Origin: Myxococcales bacterium
Lineage (GTDB): Bacteria; Myxococcota_A; Polyangia; Haliangiales; Haliangiaceae
Length of the DNA: 64,000 nt
Direction of reading: 5' to 3'
Assembly (NCBI GenBank): GCA_028287135.1
Contig: JAQBQE010000025.1
Coordinates: 1 to 64,000 of the forward strand
Position 1 is the first letter of the stretch. Each line of letters begins with the position of its first letter. The translations under genes were made by a program, and so were the position numbers. This document shows, in pieces, positions 1-8,570 of the stretch. The notes beneath the pieces are model-generated. The model was not told the origin of the DNA. It searched no databases and was given only the letters and a program-made list of their open reading frames with translations.

Positions 1-921
1 GCATGGACCCCACCCGACTGGCTCGCGCTCGGCGGCGATTTTCGCGGAGCGACTGCGGTCAAGAAGCTCGACAGCGAGGATCCCGAGGTGCTCGCCTTCC
101 CGATGCAGGCCGACCTCTACTCGCGGATCGTGGCCGGCCCGGTCTCGCTCAACCTGACCGTCGGCCTCAACGGTTCCGCCCGCTCGCGGCCGGAGGGTGC
201 TGACGTCCTCGACTACCTGGTCTCGCGCCAGCACTACCTGATGTACCAGCGCGGTGATGATGGGTTCCACGTGCGCGTCGGGCGGTTCTTCCCCGTGTTC
301 GGGTTGCGCTCGCAAGATCACACCGCGTACCCGCGCCGTTATCTCGACCAGTACACGCTCGAGGAGCCGTATGCGTTCGAGATCGGAACCTCCGGGGACT
401 CATGGGAAGGCCATCTCGCCGGATTCATCCGCACTCCGATCCCGACGGTCACGGCGGGTGCGCCGGCGAGTGGTGCCACCGCGTATTACGAGCGCCTGAT
501 CGCGAGCGGCACGACGACGATCGCCGGTCAGGCGCGCGTCGCTTTCAGCGACGACGATCGTCGCTACACCATCGGTGCGGTCGGCAAGCGGTGGTGGTCC
601 GGTCCCGGGCTCCTCGCGATGGCGGAGATCGATCTGCAGCGGCAGAGCTTCACAGATGTCGACACGGCACGCTTGCAGATGGTCGGCCACCTCTCGCTGA
701 CCAAGCTGATCTTGCCGGGCTACATGCTCGGTGCGGCCGTCCAGCGCTGGGCGCCCGACCTGCTGCTCCAGGGCTCGACCCGCAATGCACTCGAGCTCGA
801 TCTCCAGGCGTTTCCATGGGCGCATCTCGAGGTGCACCTGCTGACCCGCGTCGAGGCGACGGGCGGCGATACGACTCACCCCAACCTGCTCGCGTTCCTG
901 CAGCTCCACTATTACCTGTGA
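1..921 (+). CDS. C-terminal part of a putative outer-membrane beta-barrel protein
   Basis: The reading frame is open from base 1 to the stop at 919-921, so the 5' end lies outside the window; an internal ATG at 88 is not a convincing start. The visible ~306 residues alternate polar and hydrophobic positions, are rich in Tyr, Trp and Gly, and end in an aromatic-rich strand (LQLHYYL). This is what outer-membrane barrels look like. There is no recognisable catalytic motif. It sits directly upstream of two haem-motif lipoproteins and may be co-transcribed with them, so a role as an outer-membrane partner of a periplasmic redox system is possible but only inferred. I cannot assign a family. Confidence 0.6.
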   Translation, partial: AWTPPDWLALGGDFRGATAVKKLDSEDPEVLAFPMQADLYSRIVAGPVSLNLTVGLNGSARSRPEGADVLDYLVSRQHYLMYQRGDDGFHVRVGRFFPVFGLRSQDHTAYPRRYLDQYTLEEPYAFEIGTSGDSWEGHLAGFIRTPIPTVTAGAPASGATAYYERLIASGTTTIAGQARVAFSDDDRRYTIGAVGKRWWSGPGLLAMAEIDLQRQSFTDVDTARLQMVGHLSLTKLILPGYMLGAAVQRWAPDLLLQGSTRNALELDLQAFPWAHLEVHLLTRVEATGGDTTHPNLLAFLQLHYYL

Positions 922-938
922 CGGAGGGGGTCCATCCC

Positions 939-1646
939 ATGCGCTCGATCGTGCTCGCTGCGGCTGCGCTGACCGGCTGCGCCCTCGACGCCCCCCCGCT
1001 GCAGCCGAGCTGGCAGGTCGACGTGATGCCGGTGCTCGCCGCGAACTGCGTGCGCTGCCACGGCTACCCCGCGATCAGCTTCGCCAGCGCCGTTCGCCTC
1101 GATTCGTACGAGAGCATCGAGGTCGTCGGCTCGAAGATCGAGGGGGCGGCATCGAGCGCCGTGCTGATCGCCAGGCTGACGAGCCGAAAGGGATTCGAGC
1201 CGACTGGCAGGTACTGGATGCCGCCCGGACGCACGCTCGGCGACTACGAGTACACCGTGCTCCGCAACTGGGCTGGGCTCGTCGATGGCTCGATGAAGGC
1301 TCCGCGCGGGCCGGGGCGCCCCGACAACGCTACCCCGGTACTGACGATCGACGAGGTCGCGCGCACCGACACCACGGTCACGCTCGCGTACGAGCTGCGC
1401 GATGCCGACCGCGATCTGGTCGTCGGTACCCTGCGCGGCCCGACCCTCGGACCGAACGGCGTCGTGGCCACGGGGGTGGTCGGCGAGCTGGTCTCCGGCC
1501 GCGGCACGATCACGATCGATCTCACCGGGCTCCCGACCGGAACCTACGATCTCGTCGGCCGCCTCGATGACGGTGCCGACATCGACGGGCCCGAGGGCTT
1601 CGATGACTTCATCGACGTCGGTGCCGGTGCGGTGGTGGCGCCATGA
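939..1646 (+). CDS. c-type cytochrome-like lipoprotein (one CXXCH motif)
   Basis: The start ATG at 939 follows a strong ribosome-binding site (GGAGGGGG at 923-930). The 235-residue product begins with a lipobox-type signal (LTGCA), so it is probably lipidated and periplasm-facing. A single haem-binding CXXCH (CVRCH, residues ~33-37) lies near the N-terminus, followed by W and MPPG segments common in PSC-type cytochrome domains. The C-terminal half (from about residue 125) is an all-beta region rich in T, V and D with an Ig-like look. It overlaps the next gene by ATGA (1643-1646), so the two are translationally coupled. The redox partner and substrate are not evident. Confidence 0.75.
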   Translation: MRSIVLAAAALTGCALDAPPLQPSWQVDVMPVLAANCVRCHGYPAISFASAVRLDSYESIEVVGSKIEGAASSAVLIARLTSRKGFEPTGRYWMPPGRTLGDYEYTVLRNWAGLVDGSMKAPRGPGRPDNATPVLTIDEVARTDTTVTLAYELRDADRDLVVGTLRGPTLGPNGVVATGVVGELVSGRGTITIDLTGLPTGTYDLVGRLDDGADIDGPEGFDDFIDVGAGAVVAP

Positions 1647-2080
1647 CCTGCGAACGGTCGCTCGCACTCGCGCTCGCGGTCAGCGCGGCGGGATGCCTGC
1701 TGCCCGAGGACGTGACGCCGCCCGCGCTCGATCCCGAGTACACCTCGTGGCATCGCGTCGTCCTGACGGGTGACGTGCCGGGCCACGATGACACCTACCG
1801 CATCGTGTACGTCGATCCGGTCGCGCGTCTCGGCACGAGCAACAAGGACGCCCTTCTGGTCAAGGAGATCTACGACAAGGCCGGGGATCAACCCGGTGCC
1901 CTGCGCAGCGTGGACATCATGCGCAAGCTGCGGGCGGGGCCAGCCACCGAGGATGAAGGTGGTTGGCTGTTCACGCAAAGCTCGGTTCCGTTCGGTCCCG
2001 AGACGCACCTCGACCTGTGCTGGGCCCGGTGCCATGCGCAGGCGCCGTACTCCGGCGTCTGGCGCGACTACACGCAGTGA
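1643..2080 (+). CDS. cytochrome P460-like lipoprotein
   Basis: A 145-residue lipoprotein (SAAGC lipobox, Cys ~18) that starts in an ATGA overlap with the preceding cytochrome gene. The core (HRVVLTG, YRIVYVDPVA, LLVKEIYD, then a C-terminal haem-type motif) follows the layout of cytochrome P460 family proteins, in which the haem motif sits at the very C-terminus. The haem-attachment candidate is CWARCH, with three residues between the cysteines instead of two. P460 proteins act on hydroxylamine or related small nitrogen or NO compounds, but many homologues are uncharacterised and I would not assume that substrate here. The gene ends 9 bases before the convergent DUF1552 gene. Confidence 0.6.
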   Translation: MTCERSLALALAVSAAGCLLPEDVTPPALDPEYTSWHRVVLTGDVPGHDDTYRIVYVDPVARLGTSNKDALLVKEIYDKAGDQPGALRSVDIMRKLRAGPATEDEGGWLFTQSSVPFGPETHLDLCWARCHAQAPYSGVWRDYTQ

Positions 2081-2089
2081 ACGCTGCGT

Positions 2090-3406
2090 TCAGCTGACGC
2101 GGATACCCGCGAGCGGCCGCGTGCCGTCGTCACCGAACGTGCCGACGTCGAGGCCAAGCCCGCCCATCAGCGCGATGAACAGATCAGCGAGGGGCTGAGC
2201 GTTGTAACGCCGATGGACGCCGGTGGAGATCGTTCCTCCCGCGCCGCCCGCGACGACGACCGGCAGGTTCGAGTGCCGGTGAGCATCGCCGTCCTCGATC
2301 TCGCTCGAACAGAACACGATCGAGTTGTCGAGTGCGGTCACCCCGTTGCCGTCGTCGATCTGCTCGAGCTTGGAAAGCAGATACGCCAGCTGGTCCATCT
2401 CCCACTTGTTGATCTGCGTGAGCTTCGCGAGGTTGTCGGGGTTGCCCATGTGGTGCGAGAGCTCGTGATGCGACTCGGTCACGCCGACCTGCGGGTGCGC
2501 GTTGCTGGAGCCTGCGTTACCGAGCATGTACGTGATCACGCGGGTCAGGTCGCACTCGATCGCGATCGCCATCAGATCGATGATCGCGCTCGAGCGCGCC
2601 GCGAACCCGAGGCTCGAGGACGGCGGGGTTCCTGGGCGACACACCTTCACCGGCTGGTCGATCCGAAGCTCGAGATCGCGCACCGATGCCATGTACTCGT
2701 CGAGCTTCGCCTGATCCGTGCGTCCCAGCCTGGATCGCAGCGAGCTTGCTTCCTCGAGCGCACCGTCGAGCACGCTGGTCCGGTACAGCTTGCGGCGCGC
2801 GATCTCGGCCGCGGACGCGTCGGGGTCGTAGCCCGCGAACATGCGGTCGAACACGGCAGCCGGGTTGGTCTGCTTGGGCAGCGGCGTCGTCGCACTCGAC
2901 CACGCGATGCTCCGCGCGTACGAGCAGCTGTATCCGGTGTCGCAATCACCGACGCTTGACCCACCATCGGTGCCGAGCTCAAGCGACGGAAACGGCAACC
3001 CGCCGCTGAGCACCGGAGCGAGCAGCTGATCGACGGAGACGTCATTGCTGATGTCCGAGCCCGCGGTCTTGCGCACGTGTGTGCAGGTCAAGAACGCGCC
3101 GGTGCCCGACGCGTGATCGCCGCCGCCGTCGGAGCGCCCGGGGAGGTTGTTGAGCCCGCTCAGGATCTGCAGCTTGCTTCGATACGGATCGAGCGGCGCG
3201 AGGATCGGCGTCGGGGCCCAGCCAGCTCCCTCGGTGGACGGCGTCCAGTTGTTCATCACGATGCCGCACGGCAGGTACATCGCGATGAACCGCTTCGGAA
3301 GGACCGGGTCGGCACCGCGCGCCGTGCGTGGCTGCAGCGATGCGAGCATCGGCAGGCCGATCATCGCAGCCGCACCACCGAGAAACTTTCGCCGGCTCCA
3401 GCTCAT
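2090..3406 (-). CDS. DUF1552 family secreted protein
   Basis: A 438-residue protein that opens with a twin-arginine-like leader (SRRKFLGGAAAMIGLPML), implying export in folded form. The body matches the DUF1552 pattern: the RFIAMYLPCG and GIVMNNW region, GSGLNNLPG-type sequence near residue 80, a SVDQLLAP stretch, LRIDQPVKVC, and a C-terminal NSIVFCSSEIEDGDAH/LPVVVAGGAGG segment. DUF1552 genes pair with DUF1592 genes in planctomycetes and myxobacteria. Here the pair overlaps by 4 bases (ATGA at 3403-3406), with DUF1592 upstream, so they form one operon. The biochemical function of the family is unknown; some C-terminal parts resemble sulfatase/alkaline phosphatase-fold DUF1501 proteins. Confidence 0.85.
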   Translation of the reverse strand: MSWSRRKFLGGAAAMIGLPMLASLQPRTARGADPVLPKRFIAMYLPCGIVMNNWTPSTEGAGWAPTPILAPLDPYRSKLQILSGLNNLPGRSDGGGDHASGTGAFLTCTHVRKTAGSDISNDVSVDQLLAPVLSGGLPFPSLELGTDGGSSVGDCDTGYSCSYARSIAWSSATTPLPKQTNPAAVFDRMFAGYDPDASAAEIARRKLYRTSVLDGALEEASSLRSRLGRTDQAKLDEYMASVRDLELRIDQPVKVCRPGTPPSSSLGFAARSSAIIDLMAIAIECDLTRVITYMLGNAGSSNAHPQVGVTESHHELSHHMGNPDNLAKLTQINKWEMDQLAYLLSKLEQIDDGNGVTALDNSIVFCSSEIEDGDAHRHSNLPVVVAGGAGGTISTGVHRRYNAQPLADLFIALMGGLGLDVGTFGDDGTRPLAGIRVS

Positions 3407-5400
3407 GGCTCACCTCGACGGGAAACGAAGGACGGGTCGGTGGTCATGTCGACGATCAGATCGCGGAGGATGTAGCCGCCCGCGATGAACCGCTCGGTCA
3501 GCGAATCGACGTGCTCGGTGGCCTCGATCCGGAACGGCGAGCGACCGGTGTACGTGTAGAGCTTCTCGACCATGCAGCGGTAGACGCCGGGATCCTCGGC
3601 GAGCAGCTTGGTCATCTCGATTGCCCCGTCGAACGCCACGCCGTCGGCGAGCTCTCCGGATGCATCGATGGGGAACCCGGAATCGGAGGACCTGTACGAA
3701 CCGATCGCATCGAAGTTATCGAGTGCGAAGCCGAGTGGATCCATCACGCGATGGCAGCTCGCGCAGATCGGATTGTTACGGTGGGCCTCGAGCCGATCGC
3801 GCACCGAGCCCGGCGTGGTCTCGGCATCCGGCAGGCCCTCGACGCCCGGCGGTGGTGGACGTGGCGGTGTGCATAGCAAGTTGTCGAGTACCCACTTGCC
3901 GCGCAGCACCGGCGAGGTGCGCTTGGGCCGTGACGTGACGCGGAGGAAGCTACCCTGGGTCAGGAAGCCTCGGCGTTCGGTGCCCTCGAGCGAGACCCGC
4001 ACGAGCTCCTCCTCCGAGCCCACCGGCGGAAGGCCGTAGTGGGCTGCGAGCCGATCGTTGACGTACGTGAAGTCCGCGACGAGGAACTGATTCATCGGGA
4101 TGTCGTCCATCAGGAACGCCTGGAAGTACCGTCGGGTCTCGGCGCGCATCGCGGACTCGAGCTCGTCGTCGTACATCGGGAACAGGTCGTAGTCCGGGTC
4201 CTGATCGCCGAGCGCGCGCGTGAACAGCCACTGGCCGGCGAAGTTGTCCGTCAGCGCGATCGCCTTCGGATCCTCGAGCATCCGGCGGGTCTGGCGCTCG
4301 ATCTCGTTGGGATCGCTCGTCAGCGTGCCAGCGTCGGCGGCCGCGAACAGCGCCTCGTCGGGCATCGAGCTCCACAGGAAGTACGACAGACGCGTCGCGA
4401 GCTCCCAGTCGGTCAACGGGTGCGGCGTGGTCGACGTCGGATCCGGATCGATCTCGACGCGGAACAGGAAGTGCGGCGAGACCAGCACGCGCTGCAGTGC
4501 GAGGCGCAGCCCGCCCTCGGGCGTGTCCCCCTCGGTCGCCGCGAGCGAAACCAGATCGAGCAGGCGCTCGATCTCAGTCACCGTCGGCGGCCGCCGCCAT
4601 GCGCGCGCGGCGAACCTGGTGAGGATCGACGTCTGACACGCGCGATCCTCGAGCTGATCACAGATCAGGATCGCACTGCGGCGATCGACATCGACCACCG
4701 GGCCGTTGAGTGGCCCCTCCACCGTCAGGTGATCGACCCACACGTTGCGGTCTTCACCGGCCGGATAACAACAATCGTTGTTGATGAAGCTGACCGTGAC
4801 GAGGACATTGCCCGCTGGCAGCGTCCACGTGGTCTCGTACTCCGCGGGAGCGGCCTGCAGCGCGGTGACATCGATCGTCACCGCGGGCTGGTTGGGAACC
4901 TCGATCGTCAGGCGCGCCGGCTCGGTACCGGCCTGGTGCTGGTACGCACGGATTGCGATCCGGTACGTCCCCGCGACCGGTGCGTTCGCGGTCAGCGTGG
5001 CGCTCCCGTTCGAAAAGAACAGCCAGCCCGTCCCGACGGCGGTCCCGTTGGACGTCGACGTCATCAGCTCGAACGTCTGCGTCGCGGAGGTCGTCGTCAC
5101 CGCCAGCGTGTCGGCGATCAGCGTCGCGGCAGCGGTCTCGTACAGCTCGAGCGCGAGCGACGACATCCGGAGCACGTCCGCGACGTTGTCGAAGCCGTAG
5201 CCACGGTCATCGGCCGGGAAGTCGGTGGCGAGACGCAGCTTGGTCCCGAGCAGATCCCGCATCGTGTTGTCGTATTCGACGTTGTTGAGCCGGTGCAGCG
5301 TGACGCGGCCAGGATCCTGCGAGGACCCGCTGTTACCGCACCCAGCAAGTAGGCCCACGCAAGCCCACACCAGCAGCCTCGATCGCCCCTCGGATCGCAT
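3403..5400 (-). CDS. DUF1592 multidomain cytochrome-associated lipoprotein
   Basis: A 665-residue lipoprotein (LLAGCGNS lipobox). Domain order as seen: DUF1587 (LHRLNNVEYDNTMRDLLG, ~residues 33-95), a carbohydrate-binding-like beta domain (~105-230), DUF1595 (~240-310), DUF1592 (LTDWELATRLSYFLWSSMPD, ~325-450), DUF1588 (GFLTQGSFLRVTSRPKRTSPV, ~480-540), one CXXCH motif (CASCH, about residue 547) followed by MDPLGFALDNFD, and DUF1585 at the end. This is the standard planctomycete/myxobacterial architecture. The single CXXCH suggests haem c attachment. It precedes and overlaps the DUF1552 gene. A -10-like TAGCGT lies 6 nt before the ATG. Substrate and electron partners are unknown. Confidence 0.88.
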   Translation of the reverse strand: MRSEGRSRLLVWACVGLLAGCGNSGSSQDPGRVTLHRLNNVEYDNTMRDLLGTKLRLATDFPADDRGYGFDNVADVLRMSSLALELYETAAATLIADTLAVTTTSATQTFELMTSTSNGTAVGTGWLFFSNGSATLTANAPVAGTYRIAIRAYQHQAGTEPARLTIEVPNQPAVTIDVTALQAAPAEYETTWTLPAGNVLVTVSFINNDCCYPAGEDRNVWVDHLTVEGPLNGPVVDVDRRSAILICDQLEDRACQTSILTRFAARAWRRPPTVTEIERLLDLVSLAATEGDTPEGGLRLALQRVLVSPHFLFRVEIDPDPTSTTPHPLTDWELATRLSYFLWSSMPDEALFAAADAGTLTSDPNEIERQTRRMLEDPKAIALTDNFAGQWLFTRALGDQDPDYDLFPMYDDELESAMRAETRRYFQAFLMDDIPMNQFLVADFTYVNDRLAAHYGLPPVGSEEELVRVSLEGTERRGFLTQGSFLRVTSRPKRTSPVLRGKWVLDNLLCTPPRPPPPGVEGLPDAETTPGSVRDRLEAHRNNPICASCHRVMDPLGFALDNFDAIGSYRSSDSGFPIDASGELADGVAFDGAIEMTKLLAEDPGVYRCMVEKLYTYTGRSPFRIEATEHVDSLTERFIAGGYILRDLIVDMTTDPSFVSRRGEP

Positions 5401-5412
5401 GCGGGGACGCTA
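5401..5412 (-). promoter_or_regulatory. -10-like element TAGCGT, 6 nt before the DUF1592 start
   Basis: Read on the minus strand, TAGCGT (5412-5407) is followed by six bases and then the ATG. There is no Shine-Dalgarno sequence. A transcript starting about 7 nt after this hexamer would begin at the start codon, implying leaderless mRNA. Confidence 0.4.
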
Positions 5413-5534
5413 TCCCGCGAGGGTGCCTGGGTCGACCATCAACGGCTATCCCGCCCTGGCATCCACTGGCGATTGGCGCACCCTCGGCGTAGCGTGCGGA
5501 TCTGCTGATCCCTGCGGACATCATCGGCCAGCTG

Positions 5535-6185
5535 GTGTTCTCCACCGCCGGAACGATCGTCGCGTTCACCGCGTGGATGATGGCCCGGACCCGGCGGTTC
5601 CGGCGCCGGATCAATCGTCAGCGACTGTGGCGGCTGAGCCAGCTACCCGAGGGTACGTACGGTCGGATCGTGGGACGCGCGCATCCGATCGGCGAGCCGC
5701 TGATCTCGCCGATGACCGGTCGGCGCTGCGTCTATTACGAGGTCGTGGTGGAGGGCAAAGGTCTGCAGCCCAAGCCCGCCAAGATGACGATCGTCGCGCA
5801 CGAGGTGAAGGCGATGCCGTTCCTCCTCGTCGATGGGACGGGCCGGGCGGTGATCGATCCTGCGGGCGCGGACCTGCTCGTCGACTTCGATGCACGTAGC
5901 GGCTTTGGCAGTGCGGGCCAGATCGTCACGCCCGCGCACCAGGAGCTGTTCGCGCGCCACGGCCGCACCGTGCTCGGCGGGATGTACGGGACCGATCTGC
6001 GCTATCGCGAGTCCGTGATCGAGATCGAGGACATGATCACGGTGCTCGGCGTGGGCACCCGTGAGCCCGATCCCGAGGCAACGGGTCACGGCTCGCGCTC
6101 ACGATTTCGGTTCACTCACACGGCGAAGCGCCCGCTGATGATCACCGACGACTGGTCGGCGAGCGAGAAGCCCTACAACCCCTGA
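5535..6185 (+). CDS. membrane-anchored GIDE-domain-like protein
   Basis: A 216-residue protein; GTG at 5535 is the only reasonable start after an in-frame stop upstream. The N-terminus (VFSTAGTIVAFTAWMM) is a membrane anchor followed by a basic stretch (RTRRFRRRINRQR). The remainder resembles the GIDE domain first defined in eukaryotic MULAN-type E3 ligases and also found in bacteria: RIVGRAHPIGEPLISPMTGRRCVYYEV, then GAGLLVDF-like and FSGSGQ-like strands, and a final tract with RYRESVIEIEDMITVLGVG. No RING domain is present, so ubiquitin ligase activity is not expected. It stands alone between divergent and same-strand neighbours. Its role in bacteria is unknown. Confidence 0.6.
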   Translation: MFSTAGTIVAFTAWMMARTRRFRRRINRQRLWRLSQLPEGTYGRIVGRAHPIGEPLISPMTGRRCVYYEVVVEGKGLQPKPAKMTIVAHEVKAMPFLLVDGTGRAVIDPAGADLLVDFDARSGFGSAGQIVTPAHQELFARHGRTVLGGMYGTDLRYRESVIEIEDMITVLGVGTREPDPEATGHGSRSRFRFTHTAKRPLMITDDWSASEKPYNP

Positions 6186-6353
6186 TCCCCGCGCGGCAGG
6201 GTGCGACAGCGTCAGTGGTGCGACGATCGATGCGACAGGTCGCGGCCCGAGGTTCTGCGCCCTAACCAGCTGAACTGACTGGGGATCGATCTGGCTCGCC
6301 AGTCGCACAAGGGTCTGGTCGCGCGGTGTTGCCGCGCAGAAAGAGAGCCCGCC

Positions 6354-6548
6354 ATGACCACCACCACGATGACCGTCCCCGCCACCCGCCTCGAGACCAT
6401 CGCCACCCGCCAGCAGAAGAGCTTTGTCCGTGACGTCGTGTTCGCCGCGCTCGTGGCGCTCGCCGCCGTCGTCTCGGTCAGCTCGGTCGCCACCGCGGTG
6501 CACGCCGCGAGCTCGCCGACGCAGATCGGTCAGATCGCTCAGCGCTAG
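6354..6548 (+). CDS. small single-pass membrane protein (64 aa)
   Basis: The ATG at 6354 is preceded by an A/G-rich tract (AGAAAGAGAG). The product starts with a Thr-rich segment (MTTTTMTVPATR), has a charged stretch (RQQKSFVRD), one hydrophobic helix (VVFAALVALAAVVSVSSVATAV, residues ~28-50) and a short polar tail. No family is recognised. The 168 bases upstream (6186-6353) hold no other gene that I can support. The coding quality is ordinary for the window, so I consider it a probable real small gene. Confidence 0.5.
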   Translation: MTTTTMTVPATRLETIATRQQKSFVRDVVFAALVALAAVVSVSSVATAVHAASSPTQIGQIAQR

Positions 6549-6573
6549 CTTCGATCGGTCCCATGGGCTGGGG

Positions 6574-6579
6574 TAGGGT
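6574..6579 (+). promoter_or_regulatory. -10-like element TAGGGT, 8 nt before upp
   Basis: TAGGGT is followed by CCCGCCCC and the upp ATG at 6588, with no ribosome-binding site. It fits the TANNNT-to-start spacing seen at many unit starts in this window. Confidence 0.35.
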
Positions 6580-6587
6580 CCCGCCCC

Positions 6588-7220
6588 ATGGCAGGCACCG
6601 TCCACGTCATCGACCACCCGCTGGTCCAGCACAAGCTGTCGCTGATGCGCTCGCGCGAGACCAGCACCAGCACCTTCCGCAACCTGTTGCGCGAGATCAG
6701 CATGCTGCTCGCGTACGAGGTCTGCCGGGACATGGCGACCACGCTGATCGACATCCACACGCCGATCGCGCCGATGAAGGCGCCCGTCCTCGACGGAAAG
6801 AAGATCGTGCTGGTGTCGATCCTCCGCGCCGGCACCGGGATCCTCCAGGGCATGCTCGACATCCTGCCGTCGGCGCGCGTCGGGCACATCGGCCTGTACC
6901 GCGACCCGAAGACGCTCGCGCCGGTCGAGTACTACTACAAGGTCCCCGAGAGCATGGGCGAGCGCGATGTGATCGTCGTCGATCCGATGCTCGCGACCGG
7001 CAACTCGGCGGTCGCGGCGATCGATCGGATCAAGGCGAGCGGACCGCGTTCGATCAAGTTCGTGTGTCTGCTGACCTGCCCCGAGGGTCTCGCGACCTTC
7101 CACGCCGCCCACCCCGACATCGCGGTGTACACGGCGGCGGTCGACGAGCGGCTCAACGAGAAGAGCTACATCGTCCCGGGGCTGGGCGACGCTGGCGACC
7201 GGCTGTTCGGCACCAAGTAG
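6588..7220 (+). CDS. upp: uracil phosphoribosyltransferase
   Basis: A 210-residue enzyme converting uracil and PRPP to UMP (pyrimidine salvage, cytoplasm). Length and motifs are standard: HPLVQHKL at the N-terminus, [20 protein letters not shown], the PRPP-binding loop [10 protein letters not shown] from residue 132, and the uracil-binding C-terminus [16 protein letters not shown]. It is a single gene 66 bases upstream of the amt gene. A T5 run at 7235-7239 follows the stop, without a clear hairpin. Confidence 0.97.
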   Translation: MAGTVHVIDHPLVQHKLSLMRSRETSTSTFRNLLREISMLLAYEVCRDMATTLIDIHTPIAPMKAPVLDGKKIVLVSILRAGTGILQGMLDILPSARVGHIGLYRDPKTLAPVEYYYKVPESMGERDVIVVDPMLATGNSAVAAIDRIKASGPRSIKFVCLLTCPEGLATFHAAHPDIAVYTAAVDERLNEKSYIVPGLGDAGDRLFGTK

Positions 7221-7286
7221 CCGCGCGTCCGTAGTTTTTGCCCGTCCGTTACGCGCCGGAAACATGCTCCCGATCACCATCGGCGC

Positions 7287-8525
7287 ATGAGCTCAGGCGA
7301 TACCGCATGGCTGCTGATCGCGGCAGCCATGGTCATGCTGATGACCCCTGCCCTCGCGCTGTTCTACGGCGGCATGGTGCAAGGCAAGAACGTGCTCTCG
7401 ACGTTCATGCACAGCTTCTTCTCGCTGGCGCTGGTCACGGTGCAGTTCGCGCTGATCGGCTACAGCCTGTGCTTCGGCACGAGCTGGAACGGCATGATCG
7501 GAGGGCTCGACTTCGTCGGGCTCCAGGGCGTGGGCATGGAGGCCGCCGGAGCGGCGAACACCGCCGCGTCGAGCACGGTTCCGCACCTCGCGTTCATGAT
7601 CTACCAGTGCATGTTTGCCGTGATCGCCCCCGCGCTGATCTCGGGCGCCTATGCGGAGCGGATGAAGTTCTCGGCCTACGCAGTGTTCACGGTGCTGTGG
7701 GCGACGGTCGTCTATGACCCGATCGCGCACTGGTCGTGGGCGACCGGCGGCTGGCTGCTGAAGCTCGGAGCGATCGACTTTGCCGGGGGCACCGTCGTGC
7801 ACCTGTCGTCGGGAATCTCCGCGCTCGTGGTCGCCCTCGTGCTCGGCAAGCGCAAGGGCTATCCCGCGACCCGCCACCCTCCTCACGACCTGACGATGAC
7901 CGTCGTCGGCGCGGGCATCCTGTGGTTCGGATGGTTCGGCTTCAACGCCGGATCGGCCTCGCTCGCAGATGGTCGCGCCGCCCTGGCGCTCGCCAACACG
8001 CACCTCGCCGCCGCCGCGGGCGCGCTGGTCTGGTGCCTGGTCGAAGGCGCGCGGATCAAGAAGGCGACGATGCTCGGTCTGGCCTCCGGCCTGGTGGCCG
8101 GGCTGGTCGCGATCACGCCGGCTGCCGGATTCGTCTCGCCGATGGCGGCGCTGGCGATCGGAGGTACGGCCGGTGGCATCTGCTACGGCGCGGTGCTGAT
8201 GAAGTCGCGGCTCGGCTACGACGACGCGCTCGATGCATTCGGCGTCCACGGGGTCGGCGGCGCGACCGGCGCTCTCCTGACGGGACTGTTCGCACGCGCA
8301 GCCTTTGGGGGAAATTCCGGCGGGTTCGAGCTGGTCGGCAAGCAGGCAATCGCGATCGGTGCGGCCGGCGCCTGGTCGGCGGTGGTCACGTTCGTCCTGC
8401 TCAAGGGGATCGATGCCGTGATCGGGTTGCGCGTCGACCAGGAGGTCGAGCACGACGGCCTCGATGGCGCGCTCCATGGCGAGTCGGCGTATGGCAGTCC
8501 CGGCGGTTCCGCCCACGGGAGCTGA
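7287..8525 (+). CDS. amt: ammonium transporter
   Basis: A 412-residue Amt/MEP/Rh-family channel that conducts ammonium/ammonia across the inner membrane; about 11 hydrophobic segments are visible. Signature features: ALALFYGGMVQGKNVLS near the N-terminus, the SWNG and FAVIAPALISGAYAERMKF segments, the paired pore histidines (His172 in TVVHLSSG and His321 in FGVHGVGG), and the C-terminal EHDGLDGALHGESAY tail. That tail is the usual contact for PII (GlnK), but no glnK gene is adjacent. It is followed after 15 bases by an XRE-cupin regulator; no direct regulatory link can be read from sequence. Confidence 0.95.
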   Translation: MSSGDTAWLLIAAAMVMLMTPALALFYGGMVQGKNVLSTFMHSFFSLALVTVQFALIGYSLCFGTSWNGMIGGLDFVGLQGVGMEAAGAANTAASSTVPHLAFMIYQCMFAVIAPALISGAYAERMKFSAYAVFTVLWATVVYDPIAHWSWATGGWLLKLGAIDFAGGTVVHLSSGISALVVALVLGKRKGYPATRHPPHDLTMTVVGAGILWFGWFGFNAGSASLADGRAALALANTHLAAAAGALVWCLVEGARIKKATMLGLASGLVAGLVAITPAAGFVSPMAALAIGGTAGGICYGAVLMKSRLGYDDALDAFGVHGVGGATGALLTGLFARAAFGGNSGGFELVGKQAIAIGAAGAWSAVVTFVLLKGIDAVIGLRVDQEVEHDGLDGALHGESAYGSPGGSAHGS

Positions 8526-8545
8526 CGGATCCCGCGCGCCGTGGG

Positions 8546-8551
8546 TATACT
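8546..8551 (+). promoter_or_regulatory. -10 element TATACT upstream of the XRE-cupin gene
   Basis: TATACT sits inside the 5' end of the longest possible reading frame, which argues that the true start is downstream. A weak -35 (CTGACG, 8522-8527) lies 18 nt upstream. Transcription would begin about 8558, just ahead of TTG 8562 and GTG 8571. Confidence 0.45.
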
Positions 8552-8570
8552 GGGCACCGGTTTGGACGTC

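Noticed and set aside
8541..8570. N-terminal extension of the XRE-cupin protein from GTG 8541
   Set aside because: The extension overlaps a TATACT -10 element and adds no recognisable sequence.
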